Part shown: positions 14,964 to 22,826 of the stretch, in pieces | Layout of the letters: every line of letters starts with the position of its first letter | Position numbering within the stretch: position 1 is the first letter of the stretch | Source: a virus | Reading direction: 5' to 3' (one strand) | DNA length: 31,948 bases | Virus record (IMG/VR): IMGVR_UViG_3300032356_000008 | Coordinates: 1-31,948 of that record | Notes under the pieces: model-generated | What the model was told of the DNA's origin: nothing | Databases searched by the model: none | The model's input: only the letters and a program-made list of their open reading frames with translations | Translations under genes and position numbers: made by a program

Positions 14964-15581
14964 TTCAGAAACCTCCTTGAAATTTTTTGTATTTTCCGAA
15001 AAACTTAAAACGCCTGCAAGTTTTTCTGTGTTATATAATTTTGTAATGTCGCCAATACCTTTAACCTCTGGGATATCGGCGCCTAAAAACGCAATCGCCC
15101 TTAATACATATCCAAGATTTTCTTGCGTTTCAGGATGCTTAAATTCTTGATATAACTCTGCTGATATTTTTGAATATGCTCGCTTTTCAATTAAATCTGC
15201 AATTTTTTTTGGCATATCTTTAACATCAGCAAAAATTTGATTGCCAATCCTGTAAACCTGCGTGACATATCCAGCTGCCGGATATCCGTCTGCTTGTAAT
15301 AACGTTTGTTCCTCGTTATGTCCTAACTTTACAGGCGGCTCTATAACTCCTGCAGTTATAAGTGCGTTTGTGTTTTTTACGATTTCGTCAAGTGTTGGAA
15401 CATCAAAAACTAAATTGTCCTTCCAAACGCCTGTCTTAAAAATCGGTATTCCTGACATATTAACAACGCCTTCGTCTTCGTTCATTTTCTTTTTATTTTT
15501 GCCTAACGGTTGCGGTATATGAACATCGGACACGTCAGGACTTATCATCTCTAATAACTGTTTTTGTTTATTATTTGCCAT
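13680..15581 (-). CDS. Mu I-like prohead protease fused to scaffold region
   Basis: A 633-aa protein. Residues about 40-190 match Mu gpI-type capsid maturation proteases: VKLGHNEEQ (His88), YPAAGYVTQVYRIGNQIFADV, and YSKISAELY (Ser138/140). Residues 207-633 form a charged scaffold with coiled-coil stretches and a C-terminal MRDAVVEAAKKLFG helix. Inserted are two tandem Cys modules (CPEGYKWDEAKGGC 267-280; CPKGYKWDEKLNKC 298-311) and a third Cys pair (440, 455) in YWWDKCISSVSG...LCGWVWY. A nested start with its own RBS lies inside. The gene is preceded by a promoter and structured leader. Confidence 0.8.
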   Translation of the reverse strand: MANNKQKQLLEMISPDVSDVHIPQPLGKNKKKMNEDEGVVNMSGIPIFKTGVWKDNLVFDVPTLDEIVKNTNALITAGVIEPPVKLGHNEEQTLLQADGYPAAGYVTQVYRIGNQIFADVKDMPKKIADLIEKRAYSKISAELYQEFKHPETQENLGYVLRAIAFLGADIPEVKGIGDITKLYNTEKLAGVLSFSENTKNFKEVSEMEKWTLKEVEISLPCCVEAVKKFMEENKKESLTVDELAKIITDVKYAKMQEEQDKADKIECPEGYKWDEAKGGCVKLQEKQDDKTTPEQIICPKGYKWDEKLNKCVPVEVAKEGEKEKDKDIVEDEISDDEITDEYAELVFAKKKAELKPEEIKKLKDIIKYVRKNKKGEGEAEANKQDKVDIVIPDDNGIKEIENNPEYKNWGLGKELSKKKDVVGFPWPEDKKPPKYWWDKCISSVSGKTDTPEKLCGWVWYHGTSTATKKDISASEKDKKVIELKEKIKKLEQEKIKEKINELKTKNRGILLPKFDEYINKFTELFLSEDKVIKFGESDFNAADLFYKFINEIVNSKMVIFSELSKNFKAENENIEVNDTDKQNLAEKFSEVSGGREVSNIDVATLAKKIAETRKLSMRDAVVEAAKKLFGKEN

Positions 15582-15601
15582 TTAACCACCTCTACAAAAC
15601 A

Positions 15602-15685
15602 AAAAAGCCGAATACCTTAAATGAGTTTAAGAACACAATTTTATTTTGCGTCCTTGCCATCCTCATAAAGGATATTCGGCTTTTT
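15602..15685 (-). promoter_or_regulatory. Structured 5' leader of the capsid operon with terminator-like 3' end
   Basis: On the minus strand a 17-bp stem with one bulge (AAAAGCCGAATA...TATTCGGCTTTT) closes 49 nt and runs into TTTTTTGTTTTG, so it can act as an intrinsic terminator or attenuator. The interior contains ATCCT-TTATG-AGGAT, and an upstream segment GTTTAAACACAA that can pair with interior TTGTGTTCTTAAAC, giving an alternative or pseudoknotted fold. It lies between the 15.7-kb promoter and the protease start (21 nt after the foot). Confidence 0.7.
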
Positions 15686-15730
15686 GTGTTTAAACGAATT
15701 CTTTTACCTTTTTAAAGAGCGTCTGCCTGC

Positions 15731-15759
15731 TATATAGCAAAAAAAATTGTCTTTGTCAA
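15731..15759 (-). promoter_or_regulatory. Sigma-70 promoter for capsid and tail genes
   Basis: The minus strand has TTGACA (15754-15759), 17 bases and TATATA (15731-15736), preceded by TGC, giving an extended -10. It lies in the 200-bp gap after the portal gene. A separate promoter here would raise capsid and scaffold expression over terminase and portal. Confidence 0.75.
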
Positions 15760-15781
15760 GTTTTTTTTTAAAATTTTTTAT

Positions 15782-18013
15782 TTAATATTTTATCACTGAA
15801 AAACCCTCGTCAGGTTTTACGTTTACAGGCGGTGGCGGGCTCTCTTCCCATTCATCATCTTGTGTTATCGGAATAAGCACGCATCTGCAATTATACCCAT
15901 TACTTGGAGTCCATATTTGCCATATCGGATTATTAACTCCGTAAATTCTCCCGTCCATCGCTGCGTGATTTGGCCTTACTCTGTCGTCAAGTATCGCACT
16001 ATACTGATACGCAACAACATATCCTTCTAATTCCGGGCCTTCAAAAAACATTTTCCGGCCCTCATTCATTGCGTCTGTTATGTTCGTTCTGACAATTGTT
16101 TCTAACCGATACCCCTTCATTGCTTCGTCATCAACTTCACCTATCGTGTAATATTCCTGCAAATCATCTTGTATTGCTTTAACTGTTTCTTTTAATGTCG
16201 CGCCTGTTTTTATTGCACTAAATAATCTTTGTTTGACTTGTTTCAAAATATTTTCTTTTTCAATTCCTGCCATATCAAAACTTTTTGCGTCAAAATATTT
16301 TAATGCTTCCTCATAATTTATTCGTCTCAAATCAATATCGTATTGAAACTTTAAATACTCACTCATCTTTTTTACTTTCTTTTTCTTACGTGCTATTTCA
16401 CCTCTTGCCTGATTATATGCTTTTTCAAATGCTTCTGTTAAAAATTGTTTAAACACTTCTTTTAAATCGCCTGTTGCTGGAAATACAATTCTATTTATTT
16501 CGTCAAAGTTTTTTGTTTCAATTATTTTTTTCTTTTGTATTTGCGAAATAATATCTAAAATTCCGTCCTGAACAATTTTGCTTGCTTGAATAACGTATTT
16601 GTCTTTTATATTTTCGTGTTCTGCCTTCATTTCTGCAAAATCAACAATGCCATCTTCGTATTTTGTAAACGTCCGCCTATTAACGCCTGTGAAAATCTTT
16701 TCCGCAAACGTTTCTATTAACTGTATATCTTCGCTTGGCTGTTCCTCCTGTGTTTGTTCTTTTTTTTGCTCTTCTAATTTTTTTGTAAGCGGTGGCAATT
16801 TCAACCACTCCCTTATAAGTTTTTCGTCACTCGCTTGATGTGTAATTATTTTTGCGTTTACTGCTTGTATATATTTGTCAAGTATTTGTATTATGTCATC
16901 CTGAACTAACGGCTTAAATTCAAAAGTTGGATAATCATCAAAATCACTAAAATTGTAATCAACAATTCGCTTTATTATTTGATTGTTAATTGCTTTTGCT
17001 GTTACGTCTTTGCCAATTTGCTCCTCGTAAAAAAGCAAAATATCAAAATGCACTTTGCCTAGCGCATAGCTTCCTGTTCCGCCTGTCTCGGACGTTAGCG
17101 TTTGTCCTAAAATCGTTTTGCGTATCTGCTTGTTTATAAAATCAATTGCTGTTTGATGTATACTTGCCCCTGCTGTGTTCGCTTGTGTCAGTGTCAATTC
17201 CAGACCTTCTGGCAACATTATCCCTGTTTCTAAACGTAATTGACGCAACATAGATTTCAATTTATTTTCTGTTTCGTCGTCTAAATTTGCGGGGTGTTTC
17301 AGAACCGGGAACGGATGCCCGAACTTTTCTAAATAAACGCCCCACGCTTTTATAAAAACTTGCTTCAAAAACCACAAGTCATATAACGCCCTTAATCTAC
17401 TTGTCCCCCAAATATTTTCAAATTGTTTATTAAAACTGTATATAACAAATTTTTCTGTTGGGTATTGCTCCCCATACCCCAACGCACTTATATTTACAAT
17501 CCCGCTTTCCCGTATATTATCAAAATCGTCAGTATATATGTTAAAGAATTTTGGATTTTTGCTTTTAATTGATTTTAAAACTATTTTTCCTTTCCACCTG
17601 CCTTTATCCTCAACGTCCCAAACTAACTCGTTTATACTTATTCCGTATTCAATGGCACTCATAATTTCCCTTAAATCATCATCAAAACTTCCCTCTACAT
17701 TTTTTAAATTAAATTCAACAAAATCTGCAATCTCTTTGTCTTTTGGATTGTCGCTTACTGCTTTAATCTGCCAGCCAGTTGACAATCTTATTGTTTTTAG
17801 CGTATTTATGCATTCCTCAATTTCGGCATCCTTCATCATACTTTCATAAATTTTAATTCCCTTTTTTGATAAAAGGGCGTCAGGCATATACGGAACTAAT
17901 TTAAGTCGTTTATAAATAGCCGTTTCGTCAACGCCAAATTCTACGCCTAAATACGGCTTCGTTGATTTTATAACTGCATCTTTCCGCCTGAAAAGTTGGT
18001 CAAAAAATGCCAT
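15782..18013 (-). CDS. Portal protein fused to MuF-like minor head protein
   Basis: A 743-aa protein. Residues about 20-420 match the DUF935 / Mu gp29 portal family (LSTGWQIKAVSDNPKDKEIADFVEF, WGTSRLRALYDLWFLKQVF, LLFYEEQIGKDVTAKAIN). The C-terminal part, about 560-715, matches the Mu gpF / SPP1 gp7 family (YRLETIVRTNITDAMNEGRK, RPNHAAMDGRIYG at 680-692, NGYNCRC at 705-711 with paired cysteines). These are separate genes (29 and 30) in Mu. Here they are one frame, with a linker rich in K, E and Q near 412-430. The RBS is AAAAAGGAG. The MuF part probably enters the head with the DNA end or helps portal assembly. Confidence 0.85.
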   Translation of the reverse strand: MAFFDQLFRRKDAVIKSTKPYLGVEFGVDETAIYKRLKLVPYMPDALLSKKGIKIYESMMKDAEIEECINTLKTIRLSTGWQIKAVSDNPKDKEIADFVEFNLKNVEGSFDDDLREIMSAIEYGISINELVWDVEDKGRWKGKIVLKSIKSKNPKFFNIYTDDFDNIRESGIVNISALGYGEQYPTEKFVIYSFNKQFENIWGTSRLRALYDLWFLKQVFIKAWGVYLEKFGHPFPVLKHPANLDDETENKLKSMLRQLRLETGIMLPEGLELTLTQANTAGASIHQTAIDFINKQIRKTILGQTLTSETGGTGSYALGKVHFDILLFYEEQIGKDVTAKAINNQIIKRIVDYNFSDFDDYPTFEFKPLVQDDIIQILDKYIQAVNAKIITHQASDEKLIREWLKLPPLTKKLEEQKKEQTQEEQPSEDIQLIETFAEKIFTGVNRRTFTKYEDGIVDFAEMKAEHENIKDKYVIQASKIVQDGILDIISQIQKKKIIETKNFDEINRIVFPATGDLKEVFKQFLTEAFEKAYNQARGEIARKKKKVKKMSEYLKFQYDIDLRRINYEEALKYFDAKSFDMAGIEKENILKQVKQRLFSAIKTGATLKETVKAIQDDLQEYYTIGEVDDEAMKGYRLETIVRTNITDAMNEGRKMFFEGPELEGYVVAYQYSAILDDRVRPNHAAMDGRIYGVNNPIWQIWTPSNGYNCRCVLIPITQDDEWEESPPPPVNVKPDEGFSVIKY

Positions 18014-18080
18014 TGTTTTTCTCCTTTTTAAAAAAATTTTAAAATCTATATTATAAATTTCTTTTGCTTTTTCAATCTCT

Positions 18081-19523
18081 TCATAAGTAAGCCCCTAATT
18101 CTGCACTTTCTACTGCGCCAGTTGTTTTTATTTCAGAAACACGCTTTTTAATTATCTCAACGTTTTGTTTTGCTTTTGCCGGCCATAAACTCAATACAAA
18201 AGCGTCCATCTCGTCCGGGCTTTCAAAACCCTGTATGAGTAATTCGTTTTTACTTTGCATTTGTATTTTGCCAGCACTGTCAACTTTGTATTTTGCAATC
18301 TTTAACTGCTCTTTTAAGTTATCGTTTAAGTCAATCGTCCCACCTGCTTTTACCCAATCCCGCATTTTCCAGTAATTTTCTGCTTTTAAGTTTGTAAATG
18401 TGTCATCATTGCTTTTGCTTCCCCATTTCATTGCGTTTACATTGTAGCCTTGCTCTTTCAATCTGTCTGTAACTCCCGCCCCCACTCCCGTGTCGTCAAT
18501 CACTACGTTATACGCTTTTATGTTATAGTTTCGCATTGCGTCTATTATCAGTCCAGTTATTGCCATTAAGTCTGGATTGTTGTTAACGTTTATTATCTTA
18601 CTTTGCTTTACGTTTGATATACACAACACTGTATTGTTTCCACCCCTGCCAACATCAACGCCTAAATAGTTTTCTTGCTTTAAGTCAATTTCAACATTAC
18701 CAAATGCCTTTTCAATTTCGTCGTCTGTCAATAAACGCATATAGCCTTTCTCGTCAATCGTGTCGCTTTCCGGGAATTTACATTCGTAAAAAATGTCAAA
18801 AAACTTTTCTTTTCGCATTTCGTTTATAAATTGTTCTGTAAACCGCCCTTCCTGTAAGGCAATTTTATAATCAATCCAAATTTTTTTAGTGTAATTATCG
18901 TGCATTGTTTCATAAAAATGATTTTTGCGAAGCGGGTTTGATAACTCAATCAGAAAGTTTTCTTTTTGTCCCCCAAGCATTCGCTTTATGTATGCGTATA
19001 ATTCATCGTCGCATAATGCGCTATCATCAATACAGATATTCTTACCCCCTTCTCCAAGCAAAATATCTCCAAGTCGTTTTTTGTTTCTGTATTCAGCCGA
19101 CATTGTTCTTATATAACCCCCGTTTTTGAAAGTTAAATATTCTTTTGTTCGCTCCCGTTTTAATTTCTCCAGCATCCCGCCTGTTATTTGTAATTGCGTT
19201 ATAAAAATTTCGTCATCAAACAAATGCTTTATCACATACCGTCCGATAATTTTGGCCTTTTTTTCTGTCCCGCCGATTATTGTAAAACCTTCGCCAAATA
19301 TAAATACACGCAAAATAATTCCCAACGCTGTCGCTGTGCTTTTGCCGTATTGCGTCGGACATATTACACCAACACGATTACTATCCTGAAACACAATTGA
19401 CTTTATAATTTCTTTTTGCGTCTGCGTTAATTGTATCTGTTCCCCATTATCGTCTTTAAATAATTTTAACAACTTTTCAAGTATTACTTCTTTTTTTTCT
19501 TTACTTACATTTTTTTGTTTCAT
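18081..19523 (-). CDS. terL: Terminase large subunit
   Basis: A 480-aa protein with an intact ATPase and nuclease. Walker A is CPTQYGKST (55-63), Walker B is ICIDDS (163-168), and a coupling motif follows in ELSNPL. Nuclease acidic residues are Asp290 in LGVDVGRGG, Asp343/344 in VIDDTGVG, and Asp437/440 in SPDEMDAFVLSLW. It packages phage DNA into the prohead through the portal. It starts in an ATGA overlap with the small subunit gene and has only a weak RBS, so translation is probably coupled. Confidence 0.92.
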   Translation of the reverse strand: MKQKNVSKEKKEVILEKLLKLFKDDNGEQIQLTQTQKEIIKSIVFQDSNRVGVICPTQYGKSTATALGIILRVFIFGEGFTIIGGTEKKAKIIGRYVIKHLFDDEIFITQLQITGGMLEKLKRERTKEYLTFKNGGYIRTMSAEYRNKKRLGDILLGEGGKNICIDDSALCDDELYAYIKRMLGGQKENFLIELSNPLRKNHFYETMHDNYTKKIWIDYKIALQEGRFTEQFINEMRKEKFFDIFYECKFPESDTIDEKGYMRLLTDDEIEKAFGNVEIDLKQENYLGVDVGRGGNNTVLCISNVKQSKIINVNNNPDLMAITGLIIDAMRNYNIKAYNVVIDDTGVGAGVTDRLKEQGYNVNAMKWGSKSNDDTFTNLKAENYWKMRDWVKAGGTIDLNDNLKEQLKIAKYKVDSAGKIQMQSKNELLIQGFESPDEMDAFVLSLWPAKAKQNVEIIKKRVSEIKTTGAVESAELGAYL

Positions 19524-20029
19524 TTTTTAAACGCTTCCCTCACTTCTTTTATAAGTGTGTCAACTTTGTTTTCAATTTCAGGCGCATTGTGTTCAACCTT
19601 TTGAATATTTATCCACTTACCATTGCCACGATTGACTAAATAAAATATAGTCGCTGTAACGTTCCCGCTTCTTATTTGTTTTAATAATTCTCCCTCAACA
19701 AGTTCAATCACAAAATCATTTATATTATTAACTCTTGCTGCAAAATTTTTATCTTTTTCAATCCACCTGTAATATGTTGTTCTGTTTATCCCGATTTGCT
19801 CGCATGTTTTGTTTATAAACCCAAGATTTTCTCGTAATTGCTTTATAAATTGTTCTTTTCTTGCTTCTGTTGACAATCTGCCTTTTTTAATATTGTTGCT
19901 TTCTGTCGTATTTTCTTTTTCTAATGATTTTTTTTTATTTAACATTGCGGTTTCAATAATAACATTATTAACAGTATTTTTTAATTCCTGAATTTGTGCT
20001 TTGTATGATTCATTTTTTTTATTGTTCAT
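19520..20029 (-). CDS. terS: Terminase small subunit
   Basis: A 169-aa protein. A central helix-turn-helix (EQFIKQLRENLGFINKTCEQ, IGINRTTYYRWIEKDKNF) is followed by an oligomerisation helix (IELVEGELLKQIRSGNVTAT) and the common FYLVNRGNGKW ending, as in phage terminase small subunits that bind the packaging site. It directly precedes the large subunit and is the first gene after the 20.1-kb promoter. The RBS is CAGAGGGA. Confidence 0.85.
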   Translation of the reverse strand: MNNKKNESYKAQIQELKNTVNNVIIETAMLNKKKSLEKENTTESNNIKKGRLSTEARKEQFIKQLRENLGFINKTCEQIGINRTTYYRWIEKDKNFAARVNNINDFVIELVEGELLKQIRSGNVTATIFYLVNRGNGKWINIQKVEHNAPEIENKVDTLIKEVREAFKK

Positions 20030-20090
20030 TATTCCCTCTGTGTTAGTTATGATATAAAAACAAAGTTAAGAAAAACTAACTTTTAGCCAA

Positions 20091-20119
20091 AATATACACA
20101 ATAAAATATAAAAAGTCAA
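20091..20119 (-). promoter_or_regulatory. Sigma-70 promoter of the terminase operon
   Basis: The minus strand has TTGACT (20114-20119), 17 bases and TATATT (20091-20096), just after the glycosyltransferase-like gene. The leader down to the terminase start holds two mutually exclusive short hairpins (AAAGTTA/TAACTTT and GTTAGTT/AACTAAC) and an AT-rich run. Confidence 0.75.
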
Positions 20120-20122
20120 GGA

Positions 20123-21064
20123 TTATTTTAAAATTTCAGTAAAAATTTTCTTTGCTTCTTTATCAAACTTTCTTTTTTCTTCAAACGCATATTCTTTTAG
20201 TTTCTTTTGTTTTTCAAGAAAATCTTTATAAAACTTCGCTTTTGCTTTTGTTTTCAAATCTTTTACACTATCAATCCAAAAATCATCATCAATTTTAACC
20301 CCATATTTTTCAAACGTATTTTTGCAATTTACATCATAAAACATAACTATGTCATAAGATAATGCTTCATAAAATCTATTTGCTGGAAAGTTATAATTAG
20401 TATGCGTAACTTTGTCTTCAATGTAAAAAGTAAAATAAAAGTGTTTTAAAAAACAACGTTCACTCCCAATATTTTTTATTTGTTTTAAAAATGTTGTATT
20501 CACGCCAATTTTTTTAAATTTAGGTATATTTTTTATACTTGTTGATAAAAATATATCTTTATCAATTAAATACTTTTTAAAATAATCAATTCTACCACGT
20601 CTAAAAGTGCCCCAATAAATTGGATTTTCATATTTTTTTTCTTTTAAAAAATCCTTTTTCAAATCAAACATCGTCAAACAATTAACATTTAACATAATTC
20701 TTTGTCTAAAATTCTTGTTATTAATAATTTCTCTTTCATAATTTGTTATTAGATAGTCAACAGGCCTTTTTTTAAATATTTTTGCCAATGAGCCGTTTTC
20801 GGCCAAATTATATTCATTAAAAAATCTTATTATTTTTGCTTCTGGATGATTTTCTATAAACTTACATTTTGTATTTATATCATCCATCAGCTGAAACGAA
20901 TAAGGTATTAAAATAAAATCTATTTTTTTATTGTTAAAATAATTTAATTGCTGTATTGAACAAATATCAATAAAATTAAAATTTAATTTTAAATAATCTA
21001 AAAAACGAAAAAATGCTGATATTGCTTTTTTATTATATCGTAAATGTAATATTATATTATACAT
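20123..21064 (-). CDS. Glycosyltransferase-like protein
   Basis: A 313-aa protein. The C-terminal part has the GT-B-like pattern FPANRFYEALSYDIVMFYD (about residues 228-246), where the conserved glutamate of the R-F-x-E-A-L motif contacts the nucleotide sugar. The N-terminal half alternates short strands and helices with many lysines, as expected of a Rossmann domain. There is no signal or membrane segment. It overlaps the ParB-like gene by 8 bases. The substrate could be phage DNA, virion protein or host envelope. The ParB-like neighbour makes DNA modification worth testing. Confidence 0.6.
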   Translation of the reverse strand: MYNIILHLRYNKKAISAFFRFLDYLKLNFNFIDICSIQQLNYFNNKKIDFILIPYSFQLMDDINTKCKFIENHPEAKIIRFFNEYNLAENGSLAKIFKKRPVDYLITNYEREIINNKNFRQRIMLNVNCLTMFDLKKDFLKEKKYENPIYWGTFRRGRIDYFKKYLIDKDIFLSTSIKNIPKFKKIGVNTTFLKQIKNIGSERCFLKHFYFTFYIEDKVTHTNYNFPANRFYEALSYDIVMFYDVNCKNTFEKYGVKIDDDFWIDSVKDLKTKAKAKFYKDFLEKQKKLKEYAFEEKRKFDKEAKKIFTEILK

Positions 21065-21650
21065 TTTTTTTATCCTCCTGTAATTTTAAAAATTCTTTTG
21101 CCTTAATAGAAGGCTTTTTAATTCCTAAAATTGCCATAACTTTATTTCTTTCTATCTCGGAAAAACATTTGATAACAACCGAATATTGATTTCGTAATTT
21201 CCCTTCATCAATATAAAAATCATCTATATCATCAAAAGTAATATTACTTATTTCTTTATCTGAAAACCCAACATTTTTTAATAAATCTTCATCAAAATTT
21301 GCCAGTAGGTCATAGTCCCACTCGCCTAAATTCTTATTTAGTCGTAGATTTAATTCTTGTTCTTTTTTTAAATCGTTAATTGTTATATATACAACCGGGA
21401 CTTGTTTTATACCAAGTTTTTTTGCAATGTAATATCTTTGGTGGCCACCGATTATTACATTTTCCCGCCCTTTTGCGTTGTTTACAATCAGCGGGTCAAC
21501 AAGCCCAAATTCTTTTATGCTATTAGTTAAGTCTCGCTCTTCTGCTTCAGTTAGTTTTCTCGGATTATACTCCGCCGGTTTTAATTCGTTTATTGCCACA
21601 TACTCAACTTTTATCTTACATTCGTTTAATTTTTTCACCAAATTATCCAT
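21057..21650 (-). CDS. ParB/Srx-fold nuclease-like protein
   Basis: A 197-aa protein with the ParB N-terminal signature: INELKPAEYNPRKL (about 20-33), FGLVDPLIVN, then GGHQRYYIAKKLG (about 69-81). The continuation, LNLRLNKNLGEWDYDLLANF and LKNVGFSDKEI, is that of ParB domains normally fused to phage adenine methylases. No methylase domain is present here. Such proteins bind or nick DNA, or act in DNA modification. The RBS is AAGGGG. It overlaps the zinc-ribbon gene and the glycosyltransferase-like gene. Confidence 0.8.
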   Translation of the reverse strand: MDNLVKKLNECKIKVEYVAINELKPAEYNPRKLTEAEERDLTNSIKEFGLVDPLIVNNAKGRENVIIGGHQRYYIAKKLGIKQVPVVYITINDLKKEQELNLRLNKNLGEWDYDLLANFDEDLLKNVGFSDKEISNITFDDIDDFYIDEGKLRNQYSVVIKCFSEIERNKVMAILGIKKPSIKAKEFLKLQEDKKNV

Positions 21651-21880
21651 TTTTTTCCCCTTTCTGCAATTTGCTTTAATCTTAATAACTCTCTTTTTAC
21701 TCTGTCAATTTTTATTTTAATAAATTCATTGTCCATTTTATCAATTAATTTAACAACTTTATTTTCACATTTCCTACAAATATACTCCAAATCTTTTTCT
21801 TTGTAAATATCTTTTATTTTTAAAATATCTAACTCTTTTACAAATTTACCGCAAACATCACACTTATAAATTATTCCCAT
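21635..21880 (-). CDS. Small zinc-ribbon protein, 81 aa
   Basis: Two CxxC pairs (CDVCGKF at 8-14 and CRKC at about 35-38) make a treble-clef or zinc-ribbon knuckle, followed by a long basic helix ending WIIW. The RBS is GAGGTG. It may be a DNA- or RNA-binding accessory factor. It overlaps the ParB-like gene by 16 bases. Confidence 0.65.
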   Translation of the reverse strand: MGIIYKCDVCGKFVKELDILKIKDIYKEKDLEYICRKCENKVVKLIDKMDNEFIKIKIDRVKRELLRLKQIAERGKKWIIW

Positions 21881-21893
21881 TTTTCACCTCTTT

Positions 21894-22229
21894 TTATACA
21901 AAAATAATTTTTTTTCTTTTTTTTCTAGCATATAAAATTTCAATTTGCATCCCAACCGTCGCAATTTGCGTTAGCGCTTTGCTTTTACCGCCGTCTTTGC
22001 GCAAAACATAAACAACGTCGCATATATCAATTAATCTTTTGCACAAGTTTAATATTTTGTCTCTATTTTCAATTGTTTCTGGCAGCCACATATAACTACC
22101 GTGGGTGTAAATTGGTATTATCCCTTTGTCCCAAATTTCTTTTGCAAATTGCTGGACACGTTTAATATTACGTTCAAGTTCTTTTTGGCAACTTGCTCTA
22201 TAAGGCGCACAAATATAAGCATATTTCAT
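21894..22229 (-). CDS. DUF4406/nucleoside deoxyribosyltransferase-like protein
   Basis: A 111-aa Rossmann-like protein with the family opening YAYICAPYRA, then RNIKRVQQFAKEIWDKGIIP, the N-R-D/K-x-x-L-x-x-C segment, LIDICDVVYVLRKDGG (acidic core), GMQIEI and a final strand KIIFV. This order matches DUF4406/DUF7768, relatives of nucleoside 2-deoxyribosyltransferases, which act on nucleotides or NAD-like ligands. The start overlaps the helicase loader stop (ATGA), with GGAGGTGG upstream. Substrate unknown. Confidence 0.65.
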   Translation of the reverse strand: MKYAYICAPYRASCQKELERNIKRVQQFAKEIWDKGIIPIYTHGSYMWLPETIENRDKILNLCKRLIDICDVVYVLRKDGGKSKALTQIATVGMQIEILYARKKRKKIIFV

Positions 22230-22810
22230 TTTTCCACCTCCTGTTTATTTTTTTGAATTCTATAACTTTCCCAGCAAAAATGAATAAACATATATGTTTC
22301 CAATAGTCGGTCTAAAACTGGTATTGTAACTAACGCCGAAAAATCGTCGTAAGTCAAATTTGTTATTAATATCGTTTGTAAATAGTCCTCATAACGATTG
22401 TTTAAAATATTAAATAAAAGATTTTGCTCAAATTCGCTTTTAAATGTTTTGCCAATTTCGTCAATTATCAAAAAGTCATATGTTGAAAATCGTTCTTTAA
22501 TTTCAAATAAATTATCCCAATCTTTTAGTAAAATAAATAAATCAAGTGCGTTGATATATTTACAATTTTTCCCTGCACGCACTTTTTCTTTTAGTAACGA
22601 AATAGCAAGATGTCCCTTCCCAGTCCCCGAGTTCCCAAAAAATATAAAATTGTTTTCTTTATGCGCTTTAATAAGCTCAAGCGCTTCATTTTGCTTTTTG
22701 TCATAAATAATATAATTTTCAAACTCTGCTTCTTGCTGTCGTTTTCTAAGCCCAATTTCTGCCCAGTCGGTTTCTTTTTTTACATTAAATATTTCAATCA
22801 TTTTTTCCAT
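22226..22810 (-). CDS. dnaC: DnaC/IstB-like helicase loader ATPase
   Basis: A 194-aa AAA+ protein. Walker A is GNSGTGKGH (59-67), Walker B is FLIIDEIG (113-120), sensor-1 is ILITNL, and an arginine-finger region lies in VLDRLLE. The usual threonine of GKT/S is glycine here (GTGKGH), which also occurs in some DnaC relatives. It should load the host replicative helicase at the origin inside the neighbouring initiator gene. The RBS is GAGGTGAAAT. Confidence 0.85.
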   Translation of the reverse strand: MEKMIEIFNVKKETDWAEIGLRKRQQEAEFENYIIYDKKQNEALELIKAHKENNFIFFGNSGTGKGHLAISLLKEKVRAGKNCKYINALDLFILLKDWDNLFEIKERFSTYDFLIIDEIGKTFKSEFEQNLLFNILNNRYEDYLQTILITNLTYDDFSALVTIPVLDRLLETYMFIHFCWESYRIQKNKQEVEK

Positions 22811-22826
22811 ATTTCACCTCTTTTTT

